Of a stretch of 64,000 nt of DNA, positions 35,713 to 45,064 are shown piece after piece (positions within the stretch are counted from its first letter, which is position 1; the number at the start of each line of letters is the position of its first letter). The stretch comes from Rhodobacterales bacterium HTCC2255 (lineage in GTDB: Bacteria > Pseudomonadota > Alphaproteobacteria > Rhodobacterales > Rhodobacteraceae), in contig DS022282.1 of NCBI GenBank assembly GCA_000153745.1, positions 354,027 through 418,026 on the forward strand, written 5' to 3'. The notes beneath the pieces were generated by a model. It was not told the origin of the DNA, did not search any database, and saw nothing but the letters and a program-made list of their open reading frames with translations. The position numbers and the translations under genes are program-made.

Positions 35713-37716
35713 GTGATAAAAACATTAGAAGATGCACTTGCAAAACAAGGCTACGATACACTTACTCCTGTGCAATTAGAGGTAAGTAAAAAAGAGTTTG
35801 AAAATTCTGATTTATTAGTTTCAGCGCAAACTGGATCAGGAAAGACCGTTGGATTTGGCATCGCCATTGCGCCAACAATATTAAAAGACGCAATAAATTT
35901 TGACAAAGCAGTTGCACCTTTAGCATTAGTGATCGCTCCTACCCGAGAGTTAGCTATGCAAGTTAAAAGAGAATTAACTTGGTTATATGGAATGGCTAAA
36001 GCAACTATAGCATCATGTGTTGGTGGTATGGATATGCGTGATGAACGAAGATCACTTGAACGTGGTTCACACATAGTTGTGGCAACACCAGGGCGCTTAA
36101 GGGATCATATTCAGAGAGGATCAATTAACTTATCTCAAGTAAAAGCAGTAGTTTTAGATGAAGCTGATGAAATGTTAGATCTCGGTTTCAGAGAAGATTT
36201 AGAATTTATTCTTTCTGAGGCGCCTGAAAGTAGACGGACTTTGATGTTCTCAGCAACAGTTCCTCGTGCAATTGTTAATTTAGCAAAAAGTTATCAAAAA
36301 GACGCAATTCGTATTACCACTGTATCAGACACAAAACAGCATGCTGATATTGAGTATATTGCTATGACCGTGTCACCTAGAGATGGAGAAAATGCCATTA
36401 TAAATGCCCTTAGGTATTATGAAGCGCCTAATGCTCTTGTATTCTGCAACACAAGAGCAATGGTTAATCGATTAACATCTCGATTATCAAATCGTGGTTT
36501 TTCAGTTGTTGCGCTTTCAGGTGAACTATCCCAATCAGAACGAACTCATGCCTTACAAGCAATGCGTGATGGCAGAGCTAGAGTTTGTGTCGCAACAGAT
36601 GTTGCAGCACGTGGAATTGATCTTCCAAACCTAGATTTGGTTGTGCATGCTGAACTACCCCAAAATCATGAAACTATGCTTCATAGGTCAGGTCGTACTG
36701 GCCGTGCTGGCCGTCAAGGTGTTTCAGCTATGATTGTACCTAGTCGATTTCGTAAAAAAGCAGAACGTTTGTTACAATTAGGGAAAGTAACTGCAAATTG
36801 GCAAGATGCTCCTTCTGCGAAACAAATAATTGAAAAAGATCAGGAAAGACTCTTGTCTGATAGCACTTGGACAAATTTACCAACATCTGCAGAAAAAGGC
36901 AGTGTAGATAAATTAACAGAAACATTTAATATAGAACAACTAGCAACTGCATTTTTCCGTTTATACATTGCAAATCAATCTGCACCGGAAGAACTAGCTC
37001 CATCAGGTGCAACTGGAGCACCTAAACCACGTGGCGAATTTGGACCAACAGTTTGGTTCTCAATCAGTGGTGGTCGTGAAGCAGATGCTAATCCACGCAG
37101 AATGCTCCCTATGATTTGCAAAGCAGGTAATCTTTCACGCGATGACATCGGTGCCATAAGAATACAAGATACTGAAACTTTTATAGAAATACTAAAATCA
37201 AGTGTAGAGGGATTTCTGAAAGCTATAGGGTCAAATAAAGAAATTGAACCAGGAGCCTGGCTGAAACAACTATCTAAAGCTCCAAAAATTAAAACTTCAC
37301 CACGTGATAAATTTGACAGGTCAGACAAAAATGGGAAACCTTTCAAATCAAAAAAGAAATGGGATAGTGATACAAGTAGAGACGATCGTGATCCATGGGA
37401 TATAGAGCCCCAAATACGTCGTACAAAACCAAACCCAAATAAAAACCCTGAAACACGACCAGAAGGAGGAGTTATCCCCCTAAAAGGCCGTGATAAAAAA
37501 GAATCCAAACCCGATAGTAGGAATAAAGGAAAACCAAATTGGTCAAATGAAGGCGGTAAAAAATCTAAACCAAAAAACCGCGCAAGACCAAAACCAGACG
37601 GGGAAAAACAAAACACACAAAAAGAAAATTCAAAAAAGAAAAAAATTGATCGCCCTAGAAAAGAAAAAACAAACGCACCAAGAGGGAAAAATGCTGTTTT
37701 AAAGCGTAGAAAATAA
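35713..37716 (+). CDS. DEAD-box RNA helicase with DbpA-type RNA-binding domain
   Basis: ATP-dependent RNA helicase, probably for ribosome assembly or RNA decay in the cold. Domain order in 667 residues: a RecA core with AQTGSGKT (38-45), PTREL, TPGRL, DEAD at 149-152 and FSAT near 178; a second RecA domain ending HRSGRTGRAGRQG; a DbpA RNA-binding domain around 445-515 (PTVWFSISGG, IGAIRIQDTETFIEI); and a disordered lysine/arginine/proline-rich tail of about 130 residues. Start codon is GTG with only a weak ribosome site. A structured leader precedes it and an inverted repeat follows. Confidence 0.92.
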   Translation: MIKTLEDALAKQGYDTLTPVQLEVSKKEFENSDLLVSAQTGSGKTVGFGIAIAPTILKDAINFDKAVAPLALVIAPTRELAMQVKRELTWLYGMAKATIASCVGGMDMRDERRSLERGSHIVVATPGRLRDHIQRGSINLSQVKAVVLDEADEMLDLGFREDLEFILSEAPESRRTLMFSATVPRAIVNLAKSYQKDAIRITTVSDTKQHADIEYIAMTVSPRDGENAIINALRYYEAPNALVFCNTRAMVNRLTSRLSNRGFSVVALSGELSQSERTHALQAMRDGRARVCVATDVAARGIDLPNLDLVVHAELPQNHETMLHRSGRTGRAGRQGVSAMIVPSRFRKKAERLLQLGKVTANWQDAPSAKQIIEKDQERLLSDSTWTNLPTSAEKGSVDKLTETFNIEQLATAFFRLYIANQSAPEELAPSGATGAPKPRGEFGPTVWFSISGGREADANPRRMLPMICKAGNLSRDDIGAIRIQDTETFIEILKSSVEGFLKAIGSNKEIEPGAWLKQLSKAPKIKTSPRDKFDRSDKNGKPFKSKKKWDSDTSRDDRDPWDIEPQIRRTKPNPNKNPETRPEGGVIPLKGRDKKESKPDSRNKGKPNWSNEGGKKSKPKNRARPKPDGEKQNTQKENSKKKKIDRPRKEKTNAPRGKNAVLKRRK

Positions 37717-37720
37717 ATAA

Positions 37721-37745
37721 ACCGCTAACAATATCAGTTAGCGGT
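37721..37745. terminator. Bidirectional terminator-like hairpin
   Basis: A perfect 9-bp stem pairs 37721-37729 with 37737-37745 around a seven-base loop, between the convergent helicase and proline-racemase-family genes. T-rich sequence follows mainly on the minus-strand reading. Confidence 0.7.
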
Positions 37746-37767
37746 GTAATAAGTATATGAAACTATT

Positions 37768-38799
37768 TTATTTTATTACTGGCCAAGTGTCAGAAATTCT
37801 GTAACCTTCAGGCCACGGGTCACTTGGATCAAGCGTATATTGGTGTGTTCCTGTTACCCACCCTCGCCCAGTTATCTGAGGTCTGATAGCATCCATGCTA
37901 CCAACTTTAGTCTTTCCAAGTATTTTACCATGAAATTCAGACCCTATAATGGATTGCCCAGTAAAGTGATCTCCAGTTTGCATTTGACCCTTTGCATGTA
38001 ATATTGCCATTCTAGCAGATACAGCAGTTCCCGTTGGTGATCGGTCTAACTTCCCAGGCTTAATTGAAACTATTGATTTTGCGCATAGTCCAGTTTCATT
38101 TTTTTCAACTTCACCCGCAAACAAGCAAAAAGAATGATGCTTCCAATTGGGTTGCTCTGGATGATGGAATTTCAACTGAGCATTAGCTGCATTTGTTATC
38201 TTAACACCAATTTCTGCTAGGTCTTTTGCCTCATCTATATTTAAAGAAAGACCTAATGCATTCGGATTAACAACAACAAAACTATCACCTCCAAAAGCAG
38301 TATCAACTTTAATGCTTCCAAAGCCCTCAACATCTAAATAAACGTCAAGAAGGCTAGAAAATGATGGTAAATTTTCTAATTCTATTTTTTTTGCTTTACC
38401 ACTCTCACAATAAGCTCTGATGCTAACAAGTCCGCCTGGGGCTTCTAATGTCATTTCTGTTATTGGCTCTTGAATGGGAATAATACCTGTATCTAGTAAA
38501 ACTGTAGCCACACAAATAGAGTTTGAACCAGACATTGGGGGTGTATCCTCAGGTTCCATTATTATAAACGCTGCATCTGCTAATGCATTTTTTGGAGGAA
38601 CTAATAAATTTACATGCCTAAATACACCACCCCTTGGTTCATTAAGTACAAAATTTCGTAAAGTAGCGTCATTTGCAATCCAAGTACGTTGGTCCCAAAT
38701 TGTATCACCAGGTGGTGGCAAAACACCACCTACAATAACATCCCCTACCTCACCCTCAGCATGGCATGAAACGACATGTATGATTTTTTTTGCTTGCAT
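37768..38799 (-). CDS. Proline racemase family protein (hydroxyproline dehydratase/epimerase-like)
   Basis: A 343-residue member of the proline racemase/4-hydroxyproline epimerase/trans-3-hydroxyproline dehydratase family. The two catalytic positions, cysteine in true racemases, read serine (S90 in MSGSNS) and threonine (T256 in DRSPTGTA). The Thr is the dehydratase-type residue; the Ser is the less usual partner, and the His next to it is also Ser. A divergent ornithine-cyclodeaminase-family gene fits the second step, reduction of pyrroline-2-carboxylate. I start at ATG 38799 ([10 protein letters not shown]), because 28 further upstream residues are hydrophobic and non-family. Confidence 0.85.
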   Translation of the reverse strand: MQAKKIIHVVSCHAEGEVGDVIVGGVLPPPGDTIWDQRTWIANDATLRNFVLNEPRGGVFRHVNLLVPPKNALADAAFIIMEPEDTPPMSGSNSICVATVLLDTGIIPIQEPITEMTLEAPGGLVSIRAYCESGKAKKIELENLPSFSSLLDVYLDVEGFGSIKVDTAFGGDSFVVVNPNALGLSLNIDEAKDLAEIGVKITNAANAQLKFHHPEQPNWKHHSFCLFAGEVEKNETGLCAKSIVSIKPGKLDRSPTGTAVSARMAILHAKGQMQTGDHFTGQSIIGSEFHGKILGKTKVGSMDAIRPQITGRGWVTGTHQYTLDPSDPWPEGYRISDTWPVIK

Positions 38800-39002
38800 T
38801 GAAAATAATCTTTTACATTTATATTTTATTAAATAAAAAAAATATCGGTTATTCAATAGGTTATTTTGAAACAACATTATCAAATTTTATCTTCTTCACT
38901 ACATTCTATCTGAAATGCATTGAAAGAGAATTAATTTACTTTAGAATTAAAAGCATAATTCCTTTTATTAAAAATAAGAAATTGCAACATAGGTATAAAC
39001 TC

Positions 39003-39947
39003 ATGTCATTAAGAATGATAACTTATAAAGAAACAAAAAAATTAGTATCATGGTTAGAAGCAATGGACGCATTACGAGCTGGGCATTTTCTCAAGGAAGC
39101 ACAAGTTGGTGATACATTTCTTGGTTCAAAAAATGCTATATTACTGAGCAGATCTGCATTCATTGAGGGATTAGGGTATGGTGTAAAAGCAGTAACTGCC
39201 ATGGCAGAAAACTCTAAAAGAGGATTACCTACCGTTCAAGGAGCAATGATGGTTTATGAACCTATTACTGGAGAGTTAAGTGCTATTATTGAAAGCAAAC
39301 TAATAACTGAAATAAAAACAGCTAGTGACTCAATTTTAGGCGCAAAATTGTTAGCACGAGAAAATAGCAAACATTTGCTAATTATAGGTGCTGGTACTGT
39401 AGCAGAAAGCCTTATTTATGCTTATTCCAAAGCATTCCCTGATTTAGAAAAAATTACAATCTGGGCTAGAAATACAAAAAAAGCAGAAATCTTAATAAGT
39501 AAAATCAATGGATTAAGTCCCACTATTGAAACCAGTGATGATATAGCACTATCAGCTTCCACTGCCGATATAATTAGCACTGCAACAATGGCACATGAAC
39601 CAGTTCTCAAAGGGAAATGGGTAAAGCCTGGTACTCATATTGATTTAATTGGAGCATTCACTTCAGATATGAGAGAAGCTGATGATTTTTTAATGTCTTC
39701 AGGTTCAATTTTTGTTGATAGCAGAGCCACAACAATTGAACACATTGGAGAATTAACGATTCCTATTTCAAATGGGATAATTAGTAAAAATGATATAAAA
39801 GGAGATTTCTATGATTTGATTCCTTCATCAAAAGGTGGAAGAAAATCAAACGATGAAATAACCATATTCAAGAATGGTGGTGGTGCACATTTAGATCTTA
39901 TGATTGCTAAATATCTTATAGAAATTTCTAATAATAGTATTTCATAA
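39003..39947 (+). CDS. Ornithine cyclodeaminase/mu-crystallin family reductase
   Basis: A 314-residue NAD(P)-binding protein of the ornithine cyclodeaminase/mu-crystallin family, which includes alanine dehydrogenase and delta-1-pyrroline-2-carboxylate reductase. The Rossmann motif IIGAGTVAESL is near residues 121-131; KAVTAM and PTVQGAMMVYEP lie in the substrate domain. Divergence from a proline-racemase-family gene supports the pyrroline-2-carboxylate reductase role (inference). I start at ATG 39003; the frame is open for 71 more codons upstream, but that part is AT-rich non-coding sequence. Tail-to-tail overlap of 6 bp with the next gene. Confidence 0.87.
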   Translation: MSLRMITYKETKKLVSWLEAMDALRAGHFLKEAQVGDTFLGSKNAILLSRSAFIEGLGYGVKAVTAMAENSKRGLPTVQGAMMVYEPITGELSAIIESKLITEIKTASDSILGAKLLARENSKHLLIIGAGTVAESLIYAYSKAFPDLEKITIWARNTKKAEILISKINGLSPTIETSDDIALSASTADIISTATMAHEPVLKGKWVKPGTHIDLIGAFTSDMREADDFLMSSGSIFVDSRATTIEHIGELTIPISNGIISKNDIKGDFYDLIPSSKGGRKSNDEITIFKNGGGAHLDLMIAKYLIEISNNSIS

Positions 39948-40358
39948 AACTGATTGGTGCACTTCGATTATATTACCCTCAGGGTCATGAAAAAAAACTT
40001 GATGCCATTCTTTAGCAAATGTCGTTCCATAATCAGAATATGGTATATTATTACTATCAAGCATTGATAAGAATTCCTGAATATTATCAGTTTTGAATGC
40101 TATATGCCCTCTTTCTACTGGGTTTATTATTTCATTATGCTTAAAACCAATATCTAAATTGCGTTCAGCTAAATGCATTTGCATTTTTCCATCAGTTGCA
40201 AATTTTATCTTTCCGCTATAACCAGCATCTTTGGTTTCATCTGGCCGTGGAAACATTTCAGTAGGAATATTATCAAGACCTAATATTTTTGTATAGAAAT
40301 TATGTAACCTATCCACATCCTCTGATACAAAATTAATGTGATGAAATTCAAGTTTCAT
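39942..40358 (-). CDS. VOC (glyoxalase/bleomycin-resistance fold) protein
   Basis: A 138-residue single VOC domain with two beta-alpha-beta-beta-beta modules. Candidate metal ligands: H in EFHHINFVS at the start, E/H in MQMHLAERN, H in RGHIAFKTD and E in EGNIIEVHQ at the end. I use ATG 40358 because AGGA sits 8 bases ahead; an ATG 15 bp earlier overlaps that ribosome site. Could be a dioxygenase, isomerase or resistance protein; the substrate is unknown. Transcribed towards the reductase gene. Confidence 0.8.
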   Translation of the reverse strand: MKLEFHHINFVSEDVDRLHNFYTKILGLDNIPTEMFPRPDETKDAGYSGKIKFATDGKMQMHLAERNLDIGFKHNEIINPVERGHIAFKTDNIQEFLSMLDSNNIPYSDYGTTFAKEWHQVFFHDPEGNIIEVHQSVL

Positions 40359-40457
40359 ATTTATAATCCTCATCGATTAACATAATTTATAATAATATTT
40401 CAAAAGATTGATACTTTTTAAAAATACATTATTAAATATATCTGAATATAATTTTAA

Positions 40458-40898
40458 ATGATTGGGTTACCTATGGAAATATACATTCTAAAGTTTTTGC
40501 ATTTTTTATCAATTTTTATTGCGGGTGGTATTGGAATTGGTGGTGCAGTAGTTCAATCGGTTCATTTAAAAGCAAAACAACCCCCTACTCCACTTGTAGG
40601 ACGATCTATGCAAATATTAGGCATTATGGGTCTCGGATCTTTAATTGTATTGTGGTTTACTGGTTTAGCGTTGCACGGAATAATTTATCAAGGTGCCTAC
40701 CTTGGAACTGCTTTTGCAGTTAAATTGATAGGAGCTACTGTACTGCTTCTTATGTCTATAATTGGCAATATTCATATATATAAATCTTCCAAGAACAAAA
40801 TGCCGCCAAACGCAAGGTTAATGAAACCAATCACCTCAATTGGTAGAATAGCACTTATTTTTGTTTTAGCCGGAGCAGTTGTAACTTTTAACAGCTAA
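40458..40898 (+). CDS. Four-helix membrane protein, DUF2269/CopD-like
   Basis: A 146-residue integral membrane protein with four hydrophobic helices (about 7-30, 48-72, 80-102 and 122-143). The N-terminal KFLHFLSIFIAGGIGIGGAVV resembles the first helix of DUF2269/CopD-type proteins, with a conserved histidine. I do not recognise a specific function. ATG 40473 is an alternative start; neither has a clear ribosome site. It is isolated, convergent with the M20 gene. Confidence 0.6.
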   Translation: MIGLPMEIYILKFLHFLSIFIAGGIGIGGAVVQSVHLKAKQPPTPLVGRSMQILGIMGLGSLIVLWFTGLALHGIIYQGAYLGTAFAVKLIGATVLLLMSIIGNIHIYKSSKNKMPPNARLMKPITSIGRIALIFVLAGAVVTFNS

Positions 40899-40928
40899 CA
40901 AAAAAGATCATTTCAATATGTTTTTGTA

Positions 40929-42071
40929 TTATTTGGGCAAAGAATTAATAACAATTTTTGCCCAAAGTAAAATTCCTATATTTATTAATTCATCATTAAA
41001 ATCATAGTATGACGAATGTAATGGAAGATTATTAGGAGAATTTTCACCGTTTCCAAGTAATAGAAAGCAACCGGGAACTTGATTGCAGAAATGTGCAAAA
41101 TCTTCAGAAAAGCTCATTGCCTCTCGATCAGGCAAAACATCAAGTGCTAGTTCATTTGCACTCTGTATTACGATGTCTGTCGGCACTTGCGCATTAATTG
41201 TTTCAATAAACTCTGTATTGAAACTCTGATTAACTTCTATTTCATGCTCAGTAGCTATTCCCTGACATATTTTATCAATTAAATTTTCAATTAGATCTCT
41301 GTCAGCTGAATTTTTTGTTCGTACATCGCCTTTTATAACTGCCGATCCAGCAAGTATATTTCTTTGACCATCACTTATAAACTCGGTTACAGAAAGAACC
41401 GCACCTGATCCTGGTGATAACTTTCGGGAAATAATAGTTTGAAGTGACATTATTAATTCTGATCCGATTGCAATCACATCTTTGCAAACATGAGGCATTG
41501 ATGAATGTCCGCCAATTCCGTTTAATTCAATTTCAAACAAACTTTCACTAGAACAAATTTGCCCTACACGAGTTGAAACCTCTCCTAAAGGTGAACCAGG
41601 TAAATTATGAAATGCATATATCTCAGATATAGAAAACTTTTCAAACAACCCTTCCTCAATCATTGCCTGAGCTCCCAAGCCATGCTCTTCATTAGGTTGG
41701 AAAATGAAAACAATTCTTCCATCAAAATTTCTGTCCAATGATAACTTCTGCGCAGCACCCATTAGCATTGCCATATGGCCATCATGCCCACATGCATGCA
41801 TTATGCCTACAGAATTGGACACATAATCATGTATAGATTTCTCCTTTATAGGTAATGCATCCATATCAGCTCTCAAGGCAATGGTTTTATTGCCTTTTCC
41901 AACTTTTAGAACCCCTATAACACCAACGCCTTGATGAACTTCAAGGCCAATTCCTGTAAGGAATTTAACTATTTTTTTCTTAGTATTATCTTCACAAAAG
42001 CCTAACTCAGGATTTTTATGAAGATCATGTCTAATTTTTACAAAAGTATTAACATCAAAATTCATATGCAT
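40929..42071 (-). CDS. M20-family amidohydrolase (hippurate-hydrolase-like)
   Basis: A 380-residue zinc/manganese-dependent aminoacylase of the M20D group, which hydrolyses N-acyl amino acids or related amides. Metal-site motifs: LRADMDALP near 71-79, HACGHDGHMAML near 94-105, PNEEHGLGAQAMIEEG near 130-145, AFHNLPGSP and a C-terminal HSSYYDFND. No signal peptide. It follows an AEC-family carrier by 37 bp on the same strand, so a conjugate may be moved and cleaved by the pair. ATG 42065 is a possible alternative start. Confidence 0.88.
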   Translation of the reverse strand: MHMNFDVNTFVKIRHDLHKNPELGFCEDNTKKKIVKFLTGIGLEVHQGVGVIGVLKVGKGNKTIALRADMDALPIKEKSIHDYVSNSVGIMHACGHDGHMAMLMGAAQKLSLDRNFDGRIVFIFQPNEEHGLGAQAMIEEGLFEKFSISEIYAFHNLPGSPLGEVSTRVGQICSSESLFEIELNGIGGHSSMPHVCKDVIAIGSELIMSLQTIISRKLSPGSGAVLSVTEFISDGQRNILAGSAVIKGDVRTKNSADRDLIENLIDKICQGIATEHEIEVNQSFNTEFIETINAQVPTDIVIQSANELALDVLPDREAMSFSEDFAHFCNQVPGCFLLLGNGENSPNNLPLHSSYYDFNDELINIGILLWAKIVINSLPK

Positions 42072-42108
42072 GCCTTAGCTAAAAAAATCATTATTAAATA
42101 GATGATCT

Positions 42109-43011
42109 TTAAGCTAAATATGCAAGTGAAATTAATGAAAGCATTGAAGTCCAGACTATAACCGGAGCAATCTTATCTGTATTTACTTTGTGAAGCATGG
42201 CCAGAGCAAAAGCCATAGCACCAGATGGCCCAGCTGAATTCAAAATTGTTAAATTGTTCCAAATTTCTGGCCGATCGCCTATTTTTAAAATTGCCCACAC
42301 TACAAATGGTAGTAATAGAAGCTTTATAATCACAACAAAAGAAACTGATTTTGTTGGAATAATAGAGTGGAAAGACAAAATTACTCCAAGTGCTAAGAGT
42401 GTCAAAGGAGCTGCAGCAGCTCCAGAAAATTTCATTGCAAGAGCAACCGGTTCTGGAGTGGAAAAATTAAATAAATTTGCGAACACTCCTAAGGATATAG
42501 CTATTAACACTGGATTTTTAACAAGTTTAAGTAAAATTGGTTTAATTTTTGAGTTTCTATTACTTAAAAATTCAGTTGAAATAATAAAGAACGCAAACAT
42601 TATTGAAGCATCCCAAATCACAAGTGCAGTAATGGGATAATTATTATCAACACCATAAATCAGCTCTGAAATAGGCCATATGTATAATAAACCATTTACA
42701 AATATTGTGCACATGGCAAGTAACCAAGATTCTATAATATCTAATTTTAACACATATAAACACAGTAAGAATGTAATTAAGAACACTACAATTTGGCATA
42801 ATCCATATAGGAAAATTGCATCAAAATAAAATAAATCAATGTTAGCGTTGCTGATTAATGGGTAAATTAGAGCCGGTTGTAAAATCAAGAAAGCAATTCT
42901 GTTTAGTGTGGTTGCTTCTTCCCTTGAAATTAAATGTATTCGTCCAAATAAGAATCCAAGAGCCAAAATTGAAAAAACTGGCAGGATATTATTGGTCAAA
43001 ACCTGTATCAT
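42109..43011 (-). CDS. AEC-family carrier (auxin efflux carrier-like)
   Basis: A 300-residue membrane protein with about ten hydrophobic helices in two halves, the AEC layout. Typical elements: NNILPVFSILALGFLFGRIHLIS at the start, LAMKFSGAAAAPLTLLALGVIL near 197-218 and NSAGPSGAMAFALAMLH near 264-280. Family members carry malonate, amino acids or other organic acids, in or out. It leads a two-gene operon with the M20 amidohydrolase. Direction and substrate cannot be read. Confidence 0.85.
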   Translation of the reverse strand: MIQVLTNNILPVFSILALGFLFGRIHLISREEATTLNRIAFLILQPALIYPLISNANIDLFYFDAIFLYGLCQIVVFLITFLLCLYVLKLDIIESWLLAMCTIFVNGLLYIWPISELIYGVDNNYPITALVIWDASIMFAFFIISTEFLSNRNSKIKPILLKLVKNPVLIAISLGVFANLFNFSTPEPVALAMKFSGAAAAPLTLLALGVILSFHSIIPTKSVSFVVIIKLLLLPFVVWAILKIGDRPEIWNNLTILNSAGPSGAMAFALAMLHKVNTDKIAPVIVWTSMLSLISLAYLA

Positions 43012-43178
43012 AATGCATCCAAAATACTAATTAAAATTAAACCAGTGTCTTTCACTAAGAAAACTCAAGGTCAACTATAAGTTGGTAAGAGATATTTATT
43101 TTTAAATAGACACATTCATAATTTTACATGTAAGTTAAATTTAAATCATAGTTAATTGACATGTACTAAAGGAGCAAA

Positions 43179-44096
43179 ATGAAAAAATCTCTATTTATAA
43201 AACGGCGTAACTTTATTATTGGATCATCAGCTTTAGTTTCAGCAACAGCTTCTCAAGCATCAGCACCACTTCTTGGACCCTCAATTAGTAACTTTAGGCG
43301 CTTTCAGTTAGGGAACTTTGAAATAACTACAATACTTTCCGGTACTCGAACTATAAATAACGATCCACAAGGAATATTTGGATTAAATGTCTCAAAAGAG
43401 GTTTTTTCAGAAGTTTCAAAAAATAATAATATTCCAGATGACCGCTTTCAAATGTTTTACACTCCAACTGTTGTAAACACAGGTAATGAATTAATATTGT
43501 TTGACACTGGTCAAAATTCTGAAGGCACAGAAACTGCGTTGATATCTGCTGGCTACTACCCAGATCAAATCGATAAGGTTGTACTCACACATTTCCACGG
43601 TGACCATATTGGTGGCCTAAGGAATTCAAAAGGTAGGACATTTAAAAACGCTTCTTATTATTGTGGTGAATTAGAATATGAAGAATGGGATTTTTCTGGA
43701 AATGATACATTCGAACAAATGGTCCGCCCACTTGAAGACGAAATAAGCATGATTAATCCTGGAGATGACATAGTAAGTGGCGTAACTGCTATGGCTGCTT
43801 ATGGACATACGCCTGGGCACTTAGCATTTATAATAGAAAGTAATGGAAAACAGCTATTATTAGGTGGGGATTTTGCCAATCACTATGTTTGGTCACTTGC
43901 TTATCCAGATTGGGAATTAAGATTTGACAGAGATAGAGAAATGGCGGCTAAAACGCGGCGAAAAATATTAAGTATGCTTGCTTATGAAAAAATGCCTTTC
44001 ATAGGATATCATATGCCTTGGCCAGGTCTTGGTTATGTTGATACACATAATGATGGATATCATTATAACGCAGCAAGTTACCAAATGATGTTATAA
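43179..44096 (+). CDS. Tat-exported metallo-beta-lactamase-fold hydrolase
   Basis: A 305-residue MBL-fold hydrolase. The N-terminus KRRNFIIGSSALVSATASQASA is a twin-arginine export signal (RR at 9-10). The metal motif HFHGDH is at 138-143, followed by YGHTPGHLAF and LGGDFANHYV, giving a dinuclear zinc site. The C-terminus has GYHMPWPG, a conserved late histidine of quorum-quenching-like and alkylsulfatase-like relatives. Substrate unknown; lactonase or esterase is possible. AAGGAG precedes the ATG. It converges on the LysR gene. Confidence 0.85.
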   Translation: MKKSLFIKRRNFIIGSSALVSATASQASAPLLGPSISNFRRFQLGNFEITTILSGTRTINNDPQGIFGLNVSKEVFSEVSKNNNIPDDRFQMFYTPTVVNTGNELILFDTGQNSEGTETALISAGYYPDQIDKVVLTHFHGDHIGGLRNSKGRTFKNASYYCGELEYEEWDFSGNDTFEQMVRPLEDEISMINPGDDIVSGVTAMAAYGHTPGHLAFIIESNGKQLLLGGDFANHYVWSLAYPDWELRFDRDREMAAKTRRKILSMLAYEKMPFIGYHMPWPGLGYVDTHNDGYHYNAASYQMML

Positions 44097-44117
44097 ATTC
44101 ACTTTGATTATAAAGTC

Positions 44118-44972
44118 TCAAATAAATGAATTTATTAGCCAATCATGAAACTGTTTTGCTAATAAATTTTTATCATTGAAACGTAAATAATATCCTTCGT
44201 TACAAGATAAAACCGTTTTGTCAGCCATAACAAGCTTGCCTGATCTGATCGCGTCTTGGGCTAGGATATTACTTACTAATGCTATCCCATTCCCACTTAT
44301 AGCCAGATTCATTGCCGCACCATATGAATCAACAAAAATTTTGGGCAAAGGGTTTCCACCAAAACTTTCAGCCCATAATTTCCATCCATCTGATGTTCCT
44401 ACCGACTCAATGAGTGTAGAACTCTTTATAGTACCTGAAAATTTAGGGGATTTAAGTGCAACCAACCCACTTGGCTCTAATCTAGTAGCATTACGTCCAA
44501 ATTGTTTTTGCGAACCAAATGGTATTTCAACATCAGCTCTTACTGTATGAAAATCATCCGGCCAGATCGTACTTAAAAATCTTATATTTATTTCAGGCTT
44601 TTTATTAGTGAACTCTTTGAGGCGTGGTGAAATCAACCATTGTGCAACACTCACGGATGCAGCCACAGTAAGAACGTTTTTAGATGGAACAGTATCAAAA
44701 TTGCGAGCTGCAACTGTTAATGTCTCTAGCGCAGAACTAACTTGGGGTAATAGTTTACGCCCATCATCAGTAAGAGATAAGCCACGCGCTCTTCTTATAA
44801 AAAGGGCAACTCCAAGAGATGTTTCTAATGACTTAACATGTTGGCTAACAGCTGACTGCGTCATCCCAATTTCTTCAGCTGCAGCTGTAAAACTCAAACG
44901 TCTAGCCGCAGACTCAAAGGCTCGAAACCAAGCTAAGGGTGGTAATGCTTTAACCATGACTAAGTTATCCAT
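44118..44972 (-). CDS. LysR-family regulator (GcvA-like)
   Basis: A 284-residue LysR transcription factor. The N-terminal winged helix contains PPLAWFRAFESAARRLSFTAAAEEIGMTQSAVSQHVKSLE-type sequence (about 11-50), followed by the effector domain from about 95. The start of the helix-turn-helix is of the GcvA/AmpR subclass. It is divergent from the DUF1185 operon with 92 bp between starts, the classical arrangement for a LysR regulator and its target. ATG 44957 is an alternative start. Confidence 0.92.
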   Translation of the reverse strand: MDNLVMVKALPPLAWFRAFESAARRLSFTAAAEEIGMTQSAVSQHVKSLETSLGVALFIRRARGLSLTDDGRKLLPQVSSALETLTVAARNFDTVPSKNVLTVAASVSVAQWLISPRLKEFTNKKPEINIRFLSTIWPDDFHTVRADVEIPFGSQKQFGRNATRLEPSGLVALKSPKFSGTIKSSTLIESVGTSDGWKLWAESFGGNPLPKIFVDSYGAAMNLAISGNGIALVSNILAQDAIRSGKLVMADKTVLSCNEGYYLRFNDKNLLAKQFHDWLINSFI

Positions 44973-45017
44973 TAGTTTTACTAATACATAAGCCTACAAA
45001 TCAATTGTTTGTCAATT
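44972..45017. promoter_or_regulatory. Candidate LysR operator between the regulator and the DUF1185 operon
   Basis: Two dyads occupy the divergent promoter: TTAGTTTTACTAA at 44972-44984, which has the T-N11-A form of LysR sites and touches the regulator's start codon, and AATTG-TTTGT-CAATT at 45003-45017. Placement is right for autorepression and activation of the divergent operon; the assignment is by position and symmetry only. Confidence 0.45.
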
Positions 45018-45064
45018 AACATCAAATTAGTAAATAGTAGGTGTTGTAAAATTAGGAATATCAA

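Noticed and set aside
36975-37616. 213-codon minus-strand frame antisense to the helicase tail
   Set aside because: It is a mirror of the lysine/arginine/proline-rich tail, low complexity, with no ribosome site or family similarity.
38790-39002. N-terminal 71-residue extension of the ornithine-cyclodeaminase-family protein
   Set aside because: AT-rich, hydrophobic, non-family sequence that overlaps the divergent promoter and the start of the racemase-family gene; ATG 39003 gives the normal N-terminus.
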